From positions 10,142-30,076 of the forward strand of contig DBLC01000157.1 in assembly GCA_002297935.1 (NCBI GenBank): a DNA stretch of 19,935 nucleotides, read 5' to 3'. This DNA comes from Dialister sp. UBA734 (GTDB taxonomy: Bacteria > Bacillota > Negativicutes > Veillonellales > Dialisteraceae). The notes below the pieces were generated by a model. That model did no database searches. It worked only from the letters and a program-made list of their open reading frames with translations, and was not told the origin of the DNA. Shown here piece after piece: positions 1-8,277 of this stretch (the stretch's first letter is position 1; every line of letters begins with the position of its first letter). The position numbers were made by a program, and so were the translations under genes.

Positions 1-16
1 AGTCTTTTCTATTTGG

Positions 17-1360
17 CTATTTCTTTTTAGGAATGGTTGGCTTTTGTCCTAAATGCAATTCTACAATTCTTCTAGGACGTCCGCATTGCATGGGGGATGT
101 GGTACCTATTTCTTTGCAGCATCCACAATCCATAAGCTTTAATATGATGCGGTTCATAGTTCGATTACGAATACCACAGGCATCAGCTAGTTCGGTGGCA
201 GTGAATGTATTTCTATGTTCCTTTAAGCTCAATTGTGAAATTGCTTTCAGGTGTTGATAATTTATATTGATCAACTTTGCGAGTTCATATAGGTGCTTGT
301 CAGATTCTTTTAATGGAGCATTGCTACCACTATGTATAGGGCCAATTAAGCTTTCTCGATCGCCTAGGAAGAAAGCACAGTTTCCACCGTTTCTTTCAGC
401 AAATTGTAGTGCTTTTTGCGACCTTATTTTGGCTTCCAGGATAATATCACTGGTACCAAAACCAACAGATATAGTCAAATTTGTACATTCATAGATTCTA
501 CGTAGCAAATCCAACCTGGTAAATTGATGAGTTAGCGCTTTTAGTGCATTATTAGTTGTAATGATAACAAAGGTATCATCACCGGTCCGAAAACAAGCAC
601 CTTTTTGTTTGAAGCAGAACTCATTGATTAGGTTATTAGCAGTAATAAACCCTTTTTCATACTGTGGAAAGGTTTTTACTCCTAAGTTAACTGGATCTGG
701 TAAATCTATGCGAATAGTAACAATAGTTATCTTGTCATTTCCGTTATTTACCATTTCTGCTGATGTAATAACGTCTTGCACGGTATGTCTAACGTCTTCA
801 AAAGAGGGCATCATGTAATATACAGGTATATGACGCTCTTTTAAGATTTGGTATGTACCGAGGAAAATGGTGGCACAATAGGCGGCCCCAGATTTTCTAT
901 ATTCTTCTAGCATCATTTCGGCATTCTTTTTCATATATTCGTCACCAGTAAAGGTGCCATAGTTAATATATGAAACGTATGATATAGAACTGGAATCTAA
1001 AGATATACCGGCTTCATCTAAAGCATGACGAAAATATTCTTTATTGGCATAATCGGTAACAAATTTAGGAGGATATCCCTTAAGAGCAGCCATGACTTCA
1101 ATTCTAAGAAATGCAGATGTAGAACGTGGAATACTATACCATGGCACAATTGGCTTAATTTTTGTTTCTGCCCAACGTCTTGCTGTGTCTCCGCCAAATA
1201 AGAAATAGTCACATTTATATTGATTGCCTTCCAGTAAAGACGGAAGTTCCAAGACGTTGTGGTAGGCAAAAGAAATAAATTGAATATCTGGAAAGTCTTG
1301 GGATATTCGCTTCATTGTTTCTTTTAGCCAAATTTCTGAACCAACTAGACCAATTCGCAT
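17..1360 (-). CDS. Transcriptional regulator with degenerate GGDEF-like domain and C-terminal winged helix
   Basis: A 447-residue cytosolic protein. Residues about 205-335 look like a GGDEF/nucleotide-cyclase fold: RTGDDTFVII at 258-267 stands where RxGGDEF would be, and TISVGFG (296-302) followed by an AxxxxxxALxxAxxxGGN stretch matches the end of such domains. The GGDEF signature itself is lost, so diguanylate cyclase activity is unlikely and a ligand-sensing role is more plausible. Residues about 370-425 form a winged-helix DNA-binding region (TATELADACGIRNRTMNRIILKL, split here as TATELADACG then IRNRTMNRI). The N-terminal 200 residues are unassigned. The start has a GGAG ribosome site in TAATGGAGATGACC; the stop is TAG. 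It is divergent from the peptidase operon at 1623 and is inferred to control it. The exact family name is not certain. Confidence 0.75.
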   Translation of the reverse strand: MRIGLVGSEIWLKETMKRISQDFPDIQFISFAYHNVLELPSLLEGNQYKCDYFLFGGDTARRWAETKIKPIVPWYSIPRSTSAFLRIEVMAALKGYPPKFVTDYANKEYFRHALDEAGISLDSSSISYVSYINYGTFTGDEYMKKNAEMMLEEYRKSGAAYCATIFLGTYQILKERHIPVYYMMPSFEDVRHTVQDVITSAEMVNNGNDKITIVTIRIDLPDPVNLGVKTFPQYEKGFITANNLINEFCFKQKGACFRTGDDTFVIITTNNALKALTHQFTRLDLLRRIYECTNLTISVGFGTSDIILEAKIRSQKALQFAERNGGNCAFFLGDRESLIGPIHSGSNAPLKESDKHLYELAKLININYQHLKAISQLSLKEHRNTFTATELADACGIRNRTMNRIILKLMDCGCCKEIGTTSPMQCGRPRRIVELHLGQKPTIPKKK

Positions 1361-1402
1361 TTAGGTCATCTCCATTAAAATGTTATATGAAACGTTTTTT
1401 AT

Positions 1403-1433
1403 ATTATACAGTTTTAGGAGACGCATGAAACAA
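1403..1433 (-). promoter_or_regulatory. Putative promoter of the divergent regulator
   Basis: On the minus strand a perfect TATAAT lies at 1408-1403, about 40 bases before the start codon at 1360. A weak -35 (TTGTTT, 1433-1428) is 19 bases upstream. The -10 is convincing; the -35 is not. Confidence 0.45.
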
Positions 1434-1492
1434 TCTCTGAATTTAAAGTCAATATATTGTCCTTTTATGGTCAAATGATGTGCTTTAATATA

Positions 1493-1521
1493 TTGCCAAG
1501 TTCATATTTTCTGAGTGATAG
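1493..1521 (+). promoter_or_regulatory. Putative promoter of the peptidase-YjiHG operon
   Basis: TTGCCA at 1493-1498 and TGATAG at 1516-1521 are 17 bases apart, which would start transcription near 1528, just before the leader hairpin at 1532. The match to consensus is moderate. Upstream, the palindrome CAATATATTG (1450-1459) and the near-copy TAATATATTG (1486-1495) are 36 bases apart, and the second overlaps this -35. They could be operator half-sites for the divergent regulator. Confidence 0.35.
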
Positions 1522-1531
1522 TAATGAGGCT

Positions 1532-1580
1532 GTCTAAGAATCATCATTCGTTGTGATGATGCATTTTTAGACGCTTTTTT
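1532..1580 (+). terminator. Leader hairpin with U-tract (possible attenuator) before the M20 peptidase gene
   Basis: GTCTAA at 1532 and TTAGAC ending at 1572 close a stem that continues through AAT and CATCAT/ATGATG with one bulge and one mismatch, around the loop near 1549-1553. CGCTTTTTT follows at once. It lies between the putative promoter and the ribosome site of the gene at 1623, so it would act as an attenuator. Alternatively it is a leftover terminator of a lost upstream gene. Confidence 0.5.
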
Positions 1581-1622
1581 CATATCTATCATTTGCAGAG
1601 GTAGAAGTATAGGAGGAAAACT

Positions 1623-2777
1623 ATGAATAAGACTCTGAAAGAATTATTCGAACAGGCTGAAGCGTTAAAGCCAGAAATGATGAAAACTTGGGCATTTTTG
1701 GTCAACCGAGATTGTGGATCAGAAGACAAGGAAGGAGTAGATAAAGTAGGACAGGATATTAAGAACTTCCTTGAACCGCTTGGATTTAAAGTTCGTTTCC
1801 ATGAATATGAAAAGGCTGGTAATATGCTGGTCGCTGAATATGGAGATATGTCCAAGCCTTTTGTTGTAATAACTGGTCATATGGATACCGTATTCCATAG
1901 AGGAGATTCTGCCGCTAGACCATTTACTGTAAAAGATGGAATTGTCACGGGGCCTGGATGCTTGGATATGAAAGGCGGCATAACCATTATGCTCTATGCC
2001 GTGAAATCTTTGATTGAAGCTGGCTATGATAAATATCCGCTGAAAATTGTTCTGGCGGGAGATGAAGAAGTGGGCCATGGACAGTCTGATGCTGGTGCTG
2101 ACTATATCAAAGAAGTAACAGGTGCCTTGATGGGATTCAACATGGAAACCAGTTATATGAATAACGGTGTTGTAGTTGAACGTAAAGGGGCTGTTCGGTA
2201 TCACTGGGATTTCTATGGCGTTGGCGCTCATTCCGGCAACAACCCACAGGACGGCAGAAGTGCAGTTCAGGAAATGTGCCATAAGGCCATTGATATGGAA
2301 AAACTCACTGATTTTGAAGAAGGTACTACGGTCAATGTAGGCGTTGTATCTGGTGGCACAGTGCCGAATGCCATTCCTGATCATGCGGAATGCACGGTAG
2401 ATGTCCGTTATAAAACCCAGCAGGGACTGGATAGAATCATCAAAGGTTTTGATGAAATTGCTAAAAAGCAGTATATTCCAGACACAAAGACCGTAGCTGT
2501 ACTTACCACTCGTATCGAAGCTATGGAAAGACTGGATTCTACTATGAAGCTATTTGATAGAGCCAATGACATTGTAAAAGCCAATGGATTAAGAGAACTG
2601 AAGGCGATTGCGGTTGGTGGTGGTAGTGATTCTGCTTACCTGACTAAGGTCGGTGTTCCTTGCCTTTGCGCTATGGGTGTACGTGGTGAATTCAATCACA
2701 CGGTTAGAGAATATGCTGAAGAAGCATCTTTAGTGGATCGCACAAAGGTCCTTCTGGCGCTTCTGACAGAACTGTAA
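1623..2777 (+). CDS. M20 family zinc metallopeptidase (glutamate carboxypeptidase/ArgE-DapE type)
   Basis: A 384-residue cytosolic di-zinc hydrolase of the M20/CPG2-ArgE-DapE superfamily that probably cleaves peptides or N-acyl amino acids. The metal and catalytic residues are in order: H86 with D88 in TGHMDTVF, bridging D115 in GPGCLDMKGG, the catalytic pair E148-E149 in AGDEEVG, E175 in FNMETS, and H359 in GEFNHT. The dimerisation/lid domain lies at about 188-295 and carries the GAHSGN motif (H203). AGGAGG at 1612-1617 precedes the ATG. Two YjiH/YjiG-like membrane proteins follow, 50 bases on. In E. coli such proteins sit next to the isoaspartyl dipeptidase gene iadA, so a peptide hydrolase-plus-transporter unit is likely here. 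The substrate cannot be read from sequence. Confidence 0.92.
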   Translation: MNKTLKELFEQAEALKPEMMKTWAFLVNRDCGSEDKEGVDKVGQDIKNFLEPLGFKVRFHEYEKAGNMLVAEYGDMSKPFVVITGHMDTVFHRGDSAARPFTVKDGIVTGPGCLDMKGGITIMLYAVKSLIEAGYDKYPLKIVLAGDEEVGHGQSDAGADYIKEVTGALMGFNMETSYMNNGVVVERKGAVRYHWDFYGVGAHSGNNPQDGRSAVQEMCHKAIDMEKLTDFEEGTTVNVGVVSGGTVPNAIPDHAECTVDVRYKTQQGLDRIIKGFDEIAKKQYIPDTKTVAVLTTRIEAMERLDSTMKLFDRANDIVKANGLRELKAIAVGGGSDSAYLTKVGVPCLCAMGVRGEFNHTVREYAEEASLVDRTKVLLALLTEL

Positions 2778-2827
2778 TTTTATCGCTTTATTGGCAGATA
2801 TATTGGGAGAGATTGTAGGAGATTAGC

Positions 2828-3475
2828 ATGGAAGACAATAAGGATTATAAAGTAACATGGAAGGGCTGGGTGGCTCTGTTCTTCCTGATTGTTCTGTTCT
2901 CTGGAACTATGGGTGCACAAGAAGGATGGATGAAAGCCTTTGACTTGAATTCTTTGGTAGGGGCATTTGGCAAATCTGAAGGCGCTAAGGTGGCTTTTAT
3001 TGGTACCGGTGGTTTCGGGGCTAAAGAAGGTATGTTGGTCGGTTTGTCGTTGATTCCAACTGTTATGGTGGCGCAAGGACTGCTTGATGTGTGTGAAAGC
3101 TATGGCGCTATCAAGGCAGCAGCAAAATTGTTCCAACCGATTTTAAAACCATTATTGGGGATTCCTGGTGTAGCTGGTCTGGCATTTGTATCCAGCTTTA
3201 CCAGTTCTGATGTAGGTGCTTTCATTACTAAGGATATGTTTGAAAATGGCTTGATTAACGATGATGAAAGAACTGTATTTGCGGCTTACCAGTATGCAGG
3301 TTCTGGTACGGTAAATAATACCATTGCTGCTGGTGCAGCTCTTGTTCCCATTTCTGTATTACCCGTTGGTGCTATTATTGGGCTCATTGTTGTCGTTAAG
3401 ATTCTTGGTGCTAATTTTGTACGTATGTATCTGAAGTTTTATCATAAGAAACACCCAGAAGGAGGTAAAATCTAA
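2828..3475 (+). CDS. yjiH: YjiH-family membrane protein (nucleoside recognition/GATE domain)
   Basis: A 215-residue integral membrane protein with hydrophobic segments at about 15-30, 70-90, 110-130 and 165-195. It carries GATE-like runs rich in G, A and S, such as SSFTSSDVGAF and AGSGTVNNTIAAG. It resembles E. coli YjiH (about 227 residues), one half of a two-gene transporter-like pair. TAGGAGA precedes the ATG. Its stop and the start of the next gene overlap in TAATG, so the two are translationally coupled. Together with the upstream M20 peptidase it probably moves a peptide or amino-acid product. The substrate is unknown. Confidence 0.82.
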   Translation: MEDNKDYKVTWKGWVALFFLIVLFSGTMGAQEGWMKAFDLNSLVGAFGKSEGAKVAFIGTGGFGAKEGMLVGLSLIPTVMVAQGLLDVCESYGAIKAAAKLFQPILKPLLGIPGVAGLAFVSSFTSSDVGAFITKDMFENGLINDDERTVFAAYQYAGSGTVNNTIAAGAALVPISVLPVGAIIGLIVVVKILGANFVRMYLKFYHKKHPEGGKI

Positions 3476-3972
3476 TGGCAGCAGCACAGGCAGTGAAAGA
3501 AAAGAAAAAGTTATCTGCACCTGAACTGTTTATGCAAGGTGCTAAAAAAGGGTTTTACATCGGCGTTGAATTGATCACACCGGCTATGGTTATGGCCTAT
3601 GCCCTTTTGGCTTTCTTGAAATATTTGGGAATCATGCCAATCATTGGTGAGGTCCTTGGACCCATTATGGGAATCTTTGGGCTTCCAGGGGAAGCGTCTT
3701 TAGCACTCTTGGCTGCTTTCTTTGCGAAAGCAGCAGGGGCTGCTACCGCAGCCTCTCTGTATGCAGCTGGTACCATTACAGCTGCTCAGGCAACTATTTT
3801 GTTCCCCGCTTGTATTACAATGGGGACTTTGATTGGTCACTTCGCTCGCGTCGTGATGGTATGCCAGGTTCGTTCTTTGTATTATCCAGTAATGTTTCTG
3901 ACACCAATCATTGATGCCGTTATCGTTATGTGGCTTACAAGAGCAGTCTTGTTCTTCTGTGGTATTGCATGA
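3475..3972 (+). CDS. yjiG: YjiG-family membrane protein (nucleoside recognition/GATE domain)
   Basis: A 165-residue membrane protein, close to the 153 residues of E. coli YjiG. It has an N-terminal basic tail, hydrophobic segments at about 35-50, 75-95, 100-125 and 140-162, and the GATE-like run FAKAAGAATAASLYAAG. It starts inside the stop codon of the preceding gene (TAATG), with AGGAGG just upstream, so it is co-translated with its YjiH-like partner. It is the last gene of the operon and is followed by a terminator at 3989. Role as the second subunit of a peptide or amino-acid carrier is inferred from neighbours. Confidence 0.8.
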   Translation: MAAAQAVKEKKKLSAPELFMQGAKKGFYIGVELITPAMVMAYALLAFLKYLGIMPIIGEVLGPIMGIFGLPGEASLALLAAFFAKAAGAATAASLYAAGTITAAQATILFPACITMGTLIGHFARVVMVCQVRSLYYPVMFLTPIIDAVIVMWLTRAVLFFCGIA

Positions 3973-3988
3973 TTTGAATTCATAGAAA

Positions 3989-4028
3989 AGTACTAGAAGT
4001 TGAAACAGATACTTCTGGTGCTTTTTTT
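3989..4028 (+). terminator. Rho-independent terminator of the M20-YjiHG operon
   Basis: AGTACTAGAAGT (3989-4000) pairs with ACTTCTGGTGCT (4011-4022) over 12 positions, counting two G-U pairs, around a 10-base loop. A run of seven T ends at 4028. Confidence 0.85.
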
Positions 4029-4234
4029 ATACTTTGAAAACTTTTGTAAGTAGTCGCGAATCTTTGCTGACCATTTTGGCACAAGAAGGCTAACCTATAA
4101 ACTAGATTCAATTCTGTATACGATAATGTCCGTATAATGGTGTAAATTGGTTAATCAAAAAAGTCAAGAGCTATATGGCTCGCCTCTTAGGTATAATATA
4201 GTCACCACAACCAAAGTACCAGGAGGAAATCCAT

Positions 4235-5375
4235 ATGGCTCAGATTAATATTACACTGAACCAGAATTTCTAGTACTTATTAACAAAGGTAATGATGAAC
4301 TCATACGTACACTATTTGAAAAGGGATTTAATGAAGTTCTTAAAGCACAATCAGACGCACAGATTAAAGCTAAGCGCTATGATCGCACGGAAGAACGGAC
4401 CGACTATCGTAACGGTTCTCGAGCTAGAGACTTGATTACTAGACTTGGGAAGATTACTTTGCGTGTGCCTCGCCATCGTTTCAAATCCTTTGAGACGGAA
4501 ATATTTGAGAAATACTCGCGCAGCGAATCTGCTTTACTTGCAAGCATGGCAGAAATGGTAGTAAATGGCGTATCAACCCGTAAAATAGCCAAGGTCATGG
4601 AAACACTCTGTGGCGAGACAATTTCCAAATCGGCGGTTTCTCGCATCTGTCAACGACTGACAGCAGGCGTTATTGCTTTTCAGAATAGAACACTTACATC
4701 AAGCTACCCGTTTTTGACGGTAGATGCTACCTATTTTAAAGTCAGGAAATACGGTAGAATTATCTCCAAAGCGATGTTTATTGTCTATGGGACGAATGAA
4801 CAGGGCCATAGAGAAATCATTGGATTCAAGCCTTCCCCCAGAGAATCGGCCGCTACTTGGGGTGACTTTTTCCAATACTTGAAAAAGAAAGACCTACGCG
4901 ATGTAAAAATGGTCATATCTGATGCTCATGGAGGTATCCTCAACGCCCTTGTAAAGGAGCTTCCAAACGTACCTTGGCAGCGTTGTCAATTTCATTTTTC
5001 CATGAATATCACTGAAAAAAACGCCAAAGAAGTATCAGGTTGGTCTGAGAGCTGAGTTGAACTAGATGTTCAACTGCCGAACCATTGAACAGGCACGGAA
5101 GAAAAAAGAGAAATAATCGCAGAATACGGGGGATATAGCAGAAACTGCTATGAAGACGCTGGATGAAAGATTTGAAAGTGCTATGACGGTCATGATCCTG
5201 CCACAAGGACTACGGAAATACTTTAGAACATCCAACCACATAGAAAGGCTCAATAGAGAGCTTAAACGTCGTTCTAATGTCATTGGCGTATTCTATAACG
5301 AAAGATTCCCTCATTCGATTAATTGGAAGCGTCCTGCTTGAATTAATCGAACCATGCAGCATCTCCATAAGTCCA
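4235..5375 (+). pseudogene. IS256-family transposase, decayed (mutator type, DDE)
   Basis: The start is typical of the family (MAQINITLNQ, after AGGAGG at 4221), then the frame breaks near 4265, where one G looks deleted before AATTTCTAG. The body continues in a second frame with RYDRTEERTDYRNGSR, FLTVDATYFKVR (first catalytic D), VISDAHGG (second D) and QRCQFHF. An extra A in the run near 5014 shifts the frame to a stop at 5055. Homology resumes in another frame with an amber codon (about 5063) and two more indels up to 5130, giving AMKTLDERFESAMTVM, LPQGLRKYFRTSNHIE and RLNRELKRRSNVIGVF (third catalytic E), then a further shift into SLIRLIGSVLLEL near 5300. It cannot make an active transposase. 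Terminal inverted repeats were not identified; the right end seems to merge into the next pseudogene. Confidence 0.9.
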
Positions 5376-5422
5376 ATCCTTGTGTGGTATTTACTCTATT
5401 TCTCACTCCGTTTTGCTTCAGT

Positions 5423-5871
5423 GAGGGAGAAAAGGGATATATCGACTTGCAAACCGGAGCGGTCCATACTAAGTCTTTCCCTATGGATGAAACGCTTCCT
5501 TGTGTATACAAGGTGATTATAGCGATCTCCTGTATGATCTGGCCCAGTGGGAGACACGGAATGAAAAGTCGGTAAAGATGAATTTTGAAAGTTGTATGAC
5601 TAGTGTTCGTAAGGATAAGGAAGATACGGTCCTCGCATTGGGTGGCCTCTCCTGATGGTTCTTGGGAGCGAGGAAGCAGACATACCGCAAGATATCCATA
5701 GGGAGCATTATGTGCATGCGGCCTTTATTCCAGATGTCATTTCCTTGCTTTTCTGCTTCGGAGATTCAGGAGAAAACGAATGAAGAGTTATATAGAGCTT
5801 TCCTCACTAAGATTCAACAGGTGGGGTATCACGAATTGTATCATATGGGATATACTGGTAAGGAAGAGTAA
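5423..5871 (+). pseudogene. Decayed coding sequence, family not recognised
   Basis: Protein-like text appears in successive pieces of different frames: GYIDLQTGAVHTKSFPMDE at about 5435-5490, then YDLAQWETRNEKSVKMNF and SCMTSVRKDKEDTVLALGG up to about 5650, then SEEADIPQDIHREHYVHAAF (5665-5725), and EIQEKTNEELYRAFLTKIQ with VGYHELYHMGYTGKEE to the stop at 5871. At least three frame changes are needed, so it is non-functional. It ends 17 bases before the exonuclease-domain gene, so it may once have been the first gene of that operon. I cannot name the family. Confidence 0.6.
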
Positions 5872-5888
5872 AAGAAGGAGGGATATGG

Positions 5889-6818
5889 TTGAGCTTATCG
5901 ACTGGTATTTGTGATGTGACAACACTACTGTCTGGGACACCAGTATCGGCTATTTTCTCTATGGATACCGAAGGGGCACCCATCAAGCTGACCCAGGTAT
6001 CGCTTGTTTGTACCCGTCGCGGAGAATGCAAGCAAATTTATAATACATACTCAGATAGTGGCGTATTGTCTGATGGCAAGAAACAGAATTTTATAGACAC
6101 GTTAAACCAGGCCAAGGTGATTGTTGGATATAATCTTGACAGTGATTTAAAAGCATTGGCGCTGCAGGGTATTACGATTCCAGATAATATAGTGCTCATT
6201 GATTTGTACCATACGTTCATCTATTTGAAAGACCATGAGCATTTAACGGTTGAGGGGTTAACCGGATGCGCTTTGAGTGATGTAGCCACTTATTATGGCG
6301 TCAAAGAAGTAAAGAGTTTCCATAACAGCCTGGTGGATGCCAAGGTCACCATGGATCTGTTCTGGAGAATGGTGAAGAAGACCCACGGGATGCTTTGGGT
6401 GGTTTCTCCCCGTGTCACGAAAATTGCTCCCAATTTGAAGGAATTGTATGCGAAAGAGGTTAATAAGCAAATGGATATGACAGATATGCCAACAATGATG
6501 GATTATTCCTATGAAGAACCGGCATCTCTTATGAAAACAAACGATGGGTTTTACCAGGGCATGGTTGTAATTGGTCGAAAGGAACGATTGGTACGGCTCA
6601 CCAAGAAGGAATACAAACTTTTGAAGAAGATACGCCAGTTGGTACCGAATTATCCTTTGAGTGTCTTTTATGTTTCCATTGTGGTTCCTGGTGCCCAGGA
6701 AACCATTCGTATCTATGAGGAAAGCAAAGAGAAAGAAGTTCCTGTGGATACAGAAGAGGAGACTAGTCAGCCGGAGCAGGAACTTGCTGTGGATGATGCT
6801 GCTCCTATTCCGTTTTAG
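5889..6818 (+). CDS. DnaQ/RNase T-like DEDDh 3'-5' exonuclease domain protein
   Basis: A 309-residue protein whose first 165 residues form a DEDDh exonuclease fold. Exo I is D26-T-E28 in FSMDTEG, Exo II is around N82-D86 in VGYNLDSDLKAL, and Exo III is H145-x4-D150 in SFHNSLVDAK. All acidic residues of the active site are present, so metal-dependent 3'-5' exonuclease activity on DNA or RNA is plausible. The C-terminal half (170-309) has no fold I recognise and ends in an acidic, low-complexity tail (about 272-305). The start is TTG at 5889, about 7 bases after AAGGAGGG. A competing ATG at 5885 is out of frame and stops after nine codons. It leads an operon of four genes. Confidence 0.7.
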   Translation: MSLSTGICDVTTLLSGTPVSAIFSMDTEGAPIKLTQVSLVCTRRGECKQIYNTYSDSGVLSDGKKQNFIDTLNQAKVIVGYNLDSDLKALALQGITIPDNIVLIDLYHTFIYLKDHEHLTVEGLTGCALSDVATYYGVKEVKSFHNSLVDAKVTMDLFWRMVKKTHGMLWVVSPRVTKIAPNLKELYAKEVNKQMDMTDMPTMMDYSYEEPASLMKTNDGFYQGMVVIGRKERLVRLTKKEYKLLKKIRQLVPNYPLSVFYVSIVVPGAQETIRIYEESKEKEVPVDTEEETSQPEQELAVDDAAPIPF

Positions 6819-6861
6819 GATAAAGGGAGCATATCTTATTGCTCACTAAGGAGATGATTTC

Positions 6862-7914
6862 ATGAACGAAGAAATAGTAAAAACGGATAGAATATTAGTT
6901 CGCGCAGTAATAGAATGGTTATCCACTGGTTTGACGTCTACGATTAACATTACACAATTATCAGGAGAGCGGGAAAAGCCTATGATTTTCCTCAAAGTAG
7001 AGCAAAAACCGTTTCCTGTTCCTAATACCTATAAAGTACTCTGCCTAACCGGAAATGATGAAGAGATGGATACAGGAGACTTTAATTGCGTAGGAATTTG
7101 GCTGGACGATAAAAGACTATTGTGCACCACCGATACTATGCCGCATCCTTTTACAGAGGCGAGAAAGCTGACCAGCTATGCTATATTTTGCCCCAAGGTG
7201 CTGGAAAATATGAAGCAGTCTCTAGCCTTTCGCTTTTATTACAAATATCAGCAGAAGTATCCTAAGATAGAAGATATGCCTAAGGATATACATCCAGTCA
7301 AGTTAGATGACCCTGAGGTAAAGCAATGGCTTTGGCAATATATGGAAGGACGGTATATAAATAATCAATTTGGAAATACGGGAAAAGACTTTTTCATCTA
7401 TGATGCAACTAAACTCCCTGCGTTAGATATCGTTTCTTTGGCGGATGTTATTGAGTATATAGCAGGAGATAAGGGAGATCGCCCTCAAATTCTACACAAG
7501 TTATCAAAAAAATTAATCGTAGAAAAAGAGGACCGCTTACTGGTAGAGTTAAAGCTTTCTTACCTTTGGGACAAGGCCATACAAACCTATACGCCATCTA
7601 GGAAGGCAGTCTGTGTCAGAGGAATTGTCGATGCGGTGAAACAGTACAAGAAAACGGCCAGAACCAGTTTGATTAAAGAAAGCCCTTTGTTTGATTTGAT
7701 CTATGAAGATGATGATGGAAAAGAATACCCTATGCTTTCTTATGCCAACTTTTTAACAAGGGCCAATGAGCTTTATACATGGCCTGTACTCGTCAACGCC
7801 GAGGATGGTAAGGTATTTGTTAAGAAAGATAAGGAAGGAAAGACTATACCTTGCAAAGTGGAAAATATAAAAAGTGTTTCCAAGGATGGCAAGATACTCT
7901 ATAAAAGGGCATAA
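6862..7914 (+). CDS. Hypothetical protein, 350 residues
   Basis: I do not recognise this protein. It is soluble and mixed alpha/beta, with no signal peptide or membrane segment. The N-terminal third is beta-rich with conserved-looking CVGIWLDDKRLLCTTD. The middle has helical, charged stretches (LAFRFYYKYQQKYPKIEDM). A basic region around 230-275 includes YTPSRKAVCVRG and VKQYKKTARTS. The end is rich in K and D. AAGGAG at 6848-6853 precedes the ATG. It lies 43 bases after the exonuclease-domain gene and 36 before the macro-domain gene, probably in one transcript. No catalytic motif is visible. Confidence 0.7.
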   Translation: MNEEIVKTDRILVRAVIEWLSTGLTSTINITQLSGEREKPMIFLKVEQKPFPVPNTYKVLCLTGNDEEMDTGDFNCVGIWLDDKRLLCTTDTMPHPFTEARKLTSYAIFCPKVLENMKQSLAFRFYYKYQQKYPKIEDMPKDIHPVKLDDPEVKQWLWQYMEGRYINNQFGNTGKDFFIYDATKLPALDIVSLADVIEYIAGDKGDRPQILHKLSKKLIVEKEDRLLVELKLSYLWDKAIQTYTPSRKAVCVRGIVDAVKQYKKTARTSLIKESPLFDLIYEDDDGKEYPMLSYANFLTRANELYTWPVLVNAEDGKVFVKKDKEGKTIPCKVENIKSVSKDGKILYKRA

Positions 7915-7950
7915 GGCTCTCAATTCTGTTAGGTAGGAAAGCGATGATGC

Positions 7951-8265
7951 ATGGTGATTACGTTTATAGAAGAAGATATCTTTACTTCTAAATGCCAGAC
8001 GCTTGTCAATCCAGTCAACTGTATGGGCGTCATGGGAAATGGACTGTCTAAGGAGTTCAAAAAACGTTTTCCTGCTTGTGAAGCGCCGTACAAAGCCGCT
8101 TGCGATAACCACCTCCTGCAGCCCGGAAAGCTCATGATTTGGCGAGGAGCGGCTCACTGGGTGCTTGCTGGCCTGGGCAAACTTTCTAAGAAGGAAGTAA
8201 AAGCCCTTCTTGTCAAATACCTGGAACCGCTAGATATTCCTTGTGAAGTATATGAGATGAAATAA
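7951..8265 (+). CDS. Macro-domain protein with a large internal deletion
   Basis: A 104-residue protein. The first 65 residues match macro domains of the DarG/ADP-ribose-hydrolase type: TLVNPVNCMGVMGNGL (17-32) is the first ADP-ribose loop, followed by EFKKRFPACEAPYKAAC and PGKLMIWR. Such domains run to about 150 residues. Here the text jumps directly from LMIWR to HWVLAGLGKLSKKEVKALL, which resembles the later GCGxGGL loop and last helix, and then to the usual end LEPLDIPCEVYEM. About 45 residues of the core are missing and the second loop is altered, so ADP-ribose binding is doubtful. No DarT-like toxin is adjacent. It is either a remnant or a minimal variant. Confidence 0.65.
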   Translation: MVITFIEEDIFTSKCQTLVNPVNCMGVMGNGLSKEFKKRFPACEAPYKAACDNHLLQPGKLMIWRGAAHWVLAGLGKLSKKEVKALLVKYLEPLDIPCEVYEMK

Positions 8266-8277
8266 GGAGGGATTCCT

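Noticed and set aside
1719..2384. Long minus-strand open frame (221 codons)
   Set aside because: It lies wholly opposite the M20 peptidase gene, whose motifs are intact. It has no ribosome site and no family resemblance.
4030..4230. Intact left terminal inverted repeat of the IS256 element
   Set aside because: A candidate near 4138 (GGTGTAAATTGG) has no matching inverted copy on the right side, so the end could not be defined.
7951..8265. DarTG toxin-antitoxin system
   Set aside because: Only a shortened macro domain is present. Neither neighbour has DarT-like ADP-ribosyltransferase features.
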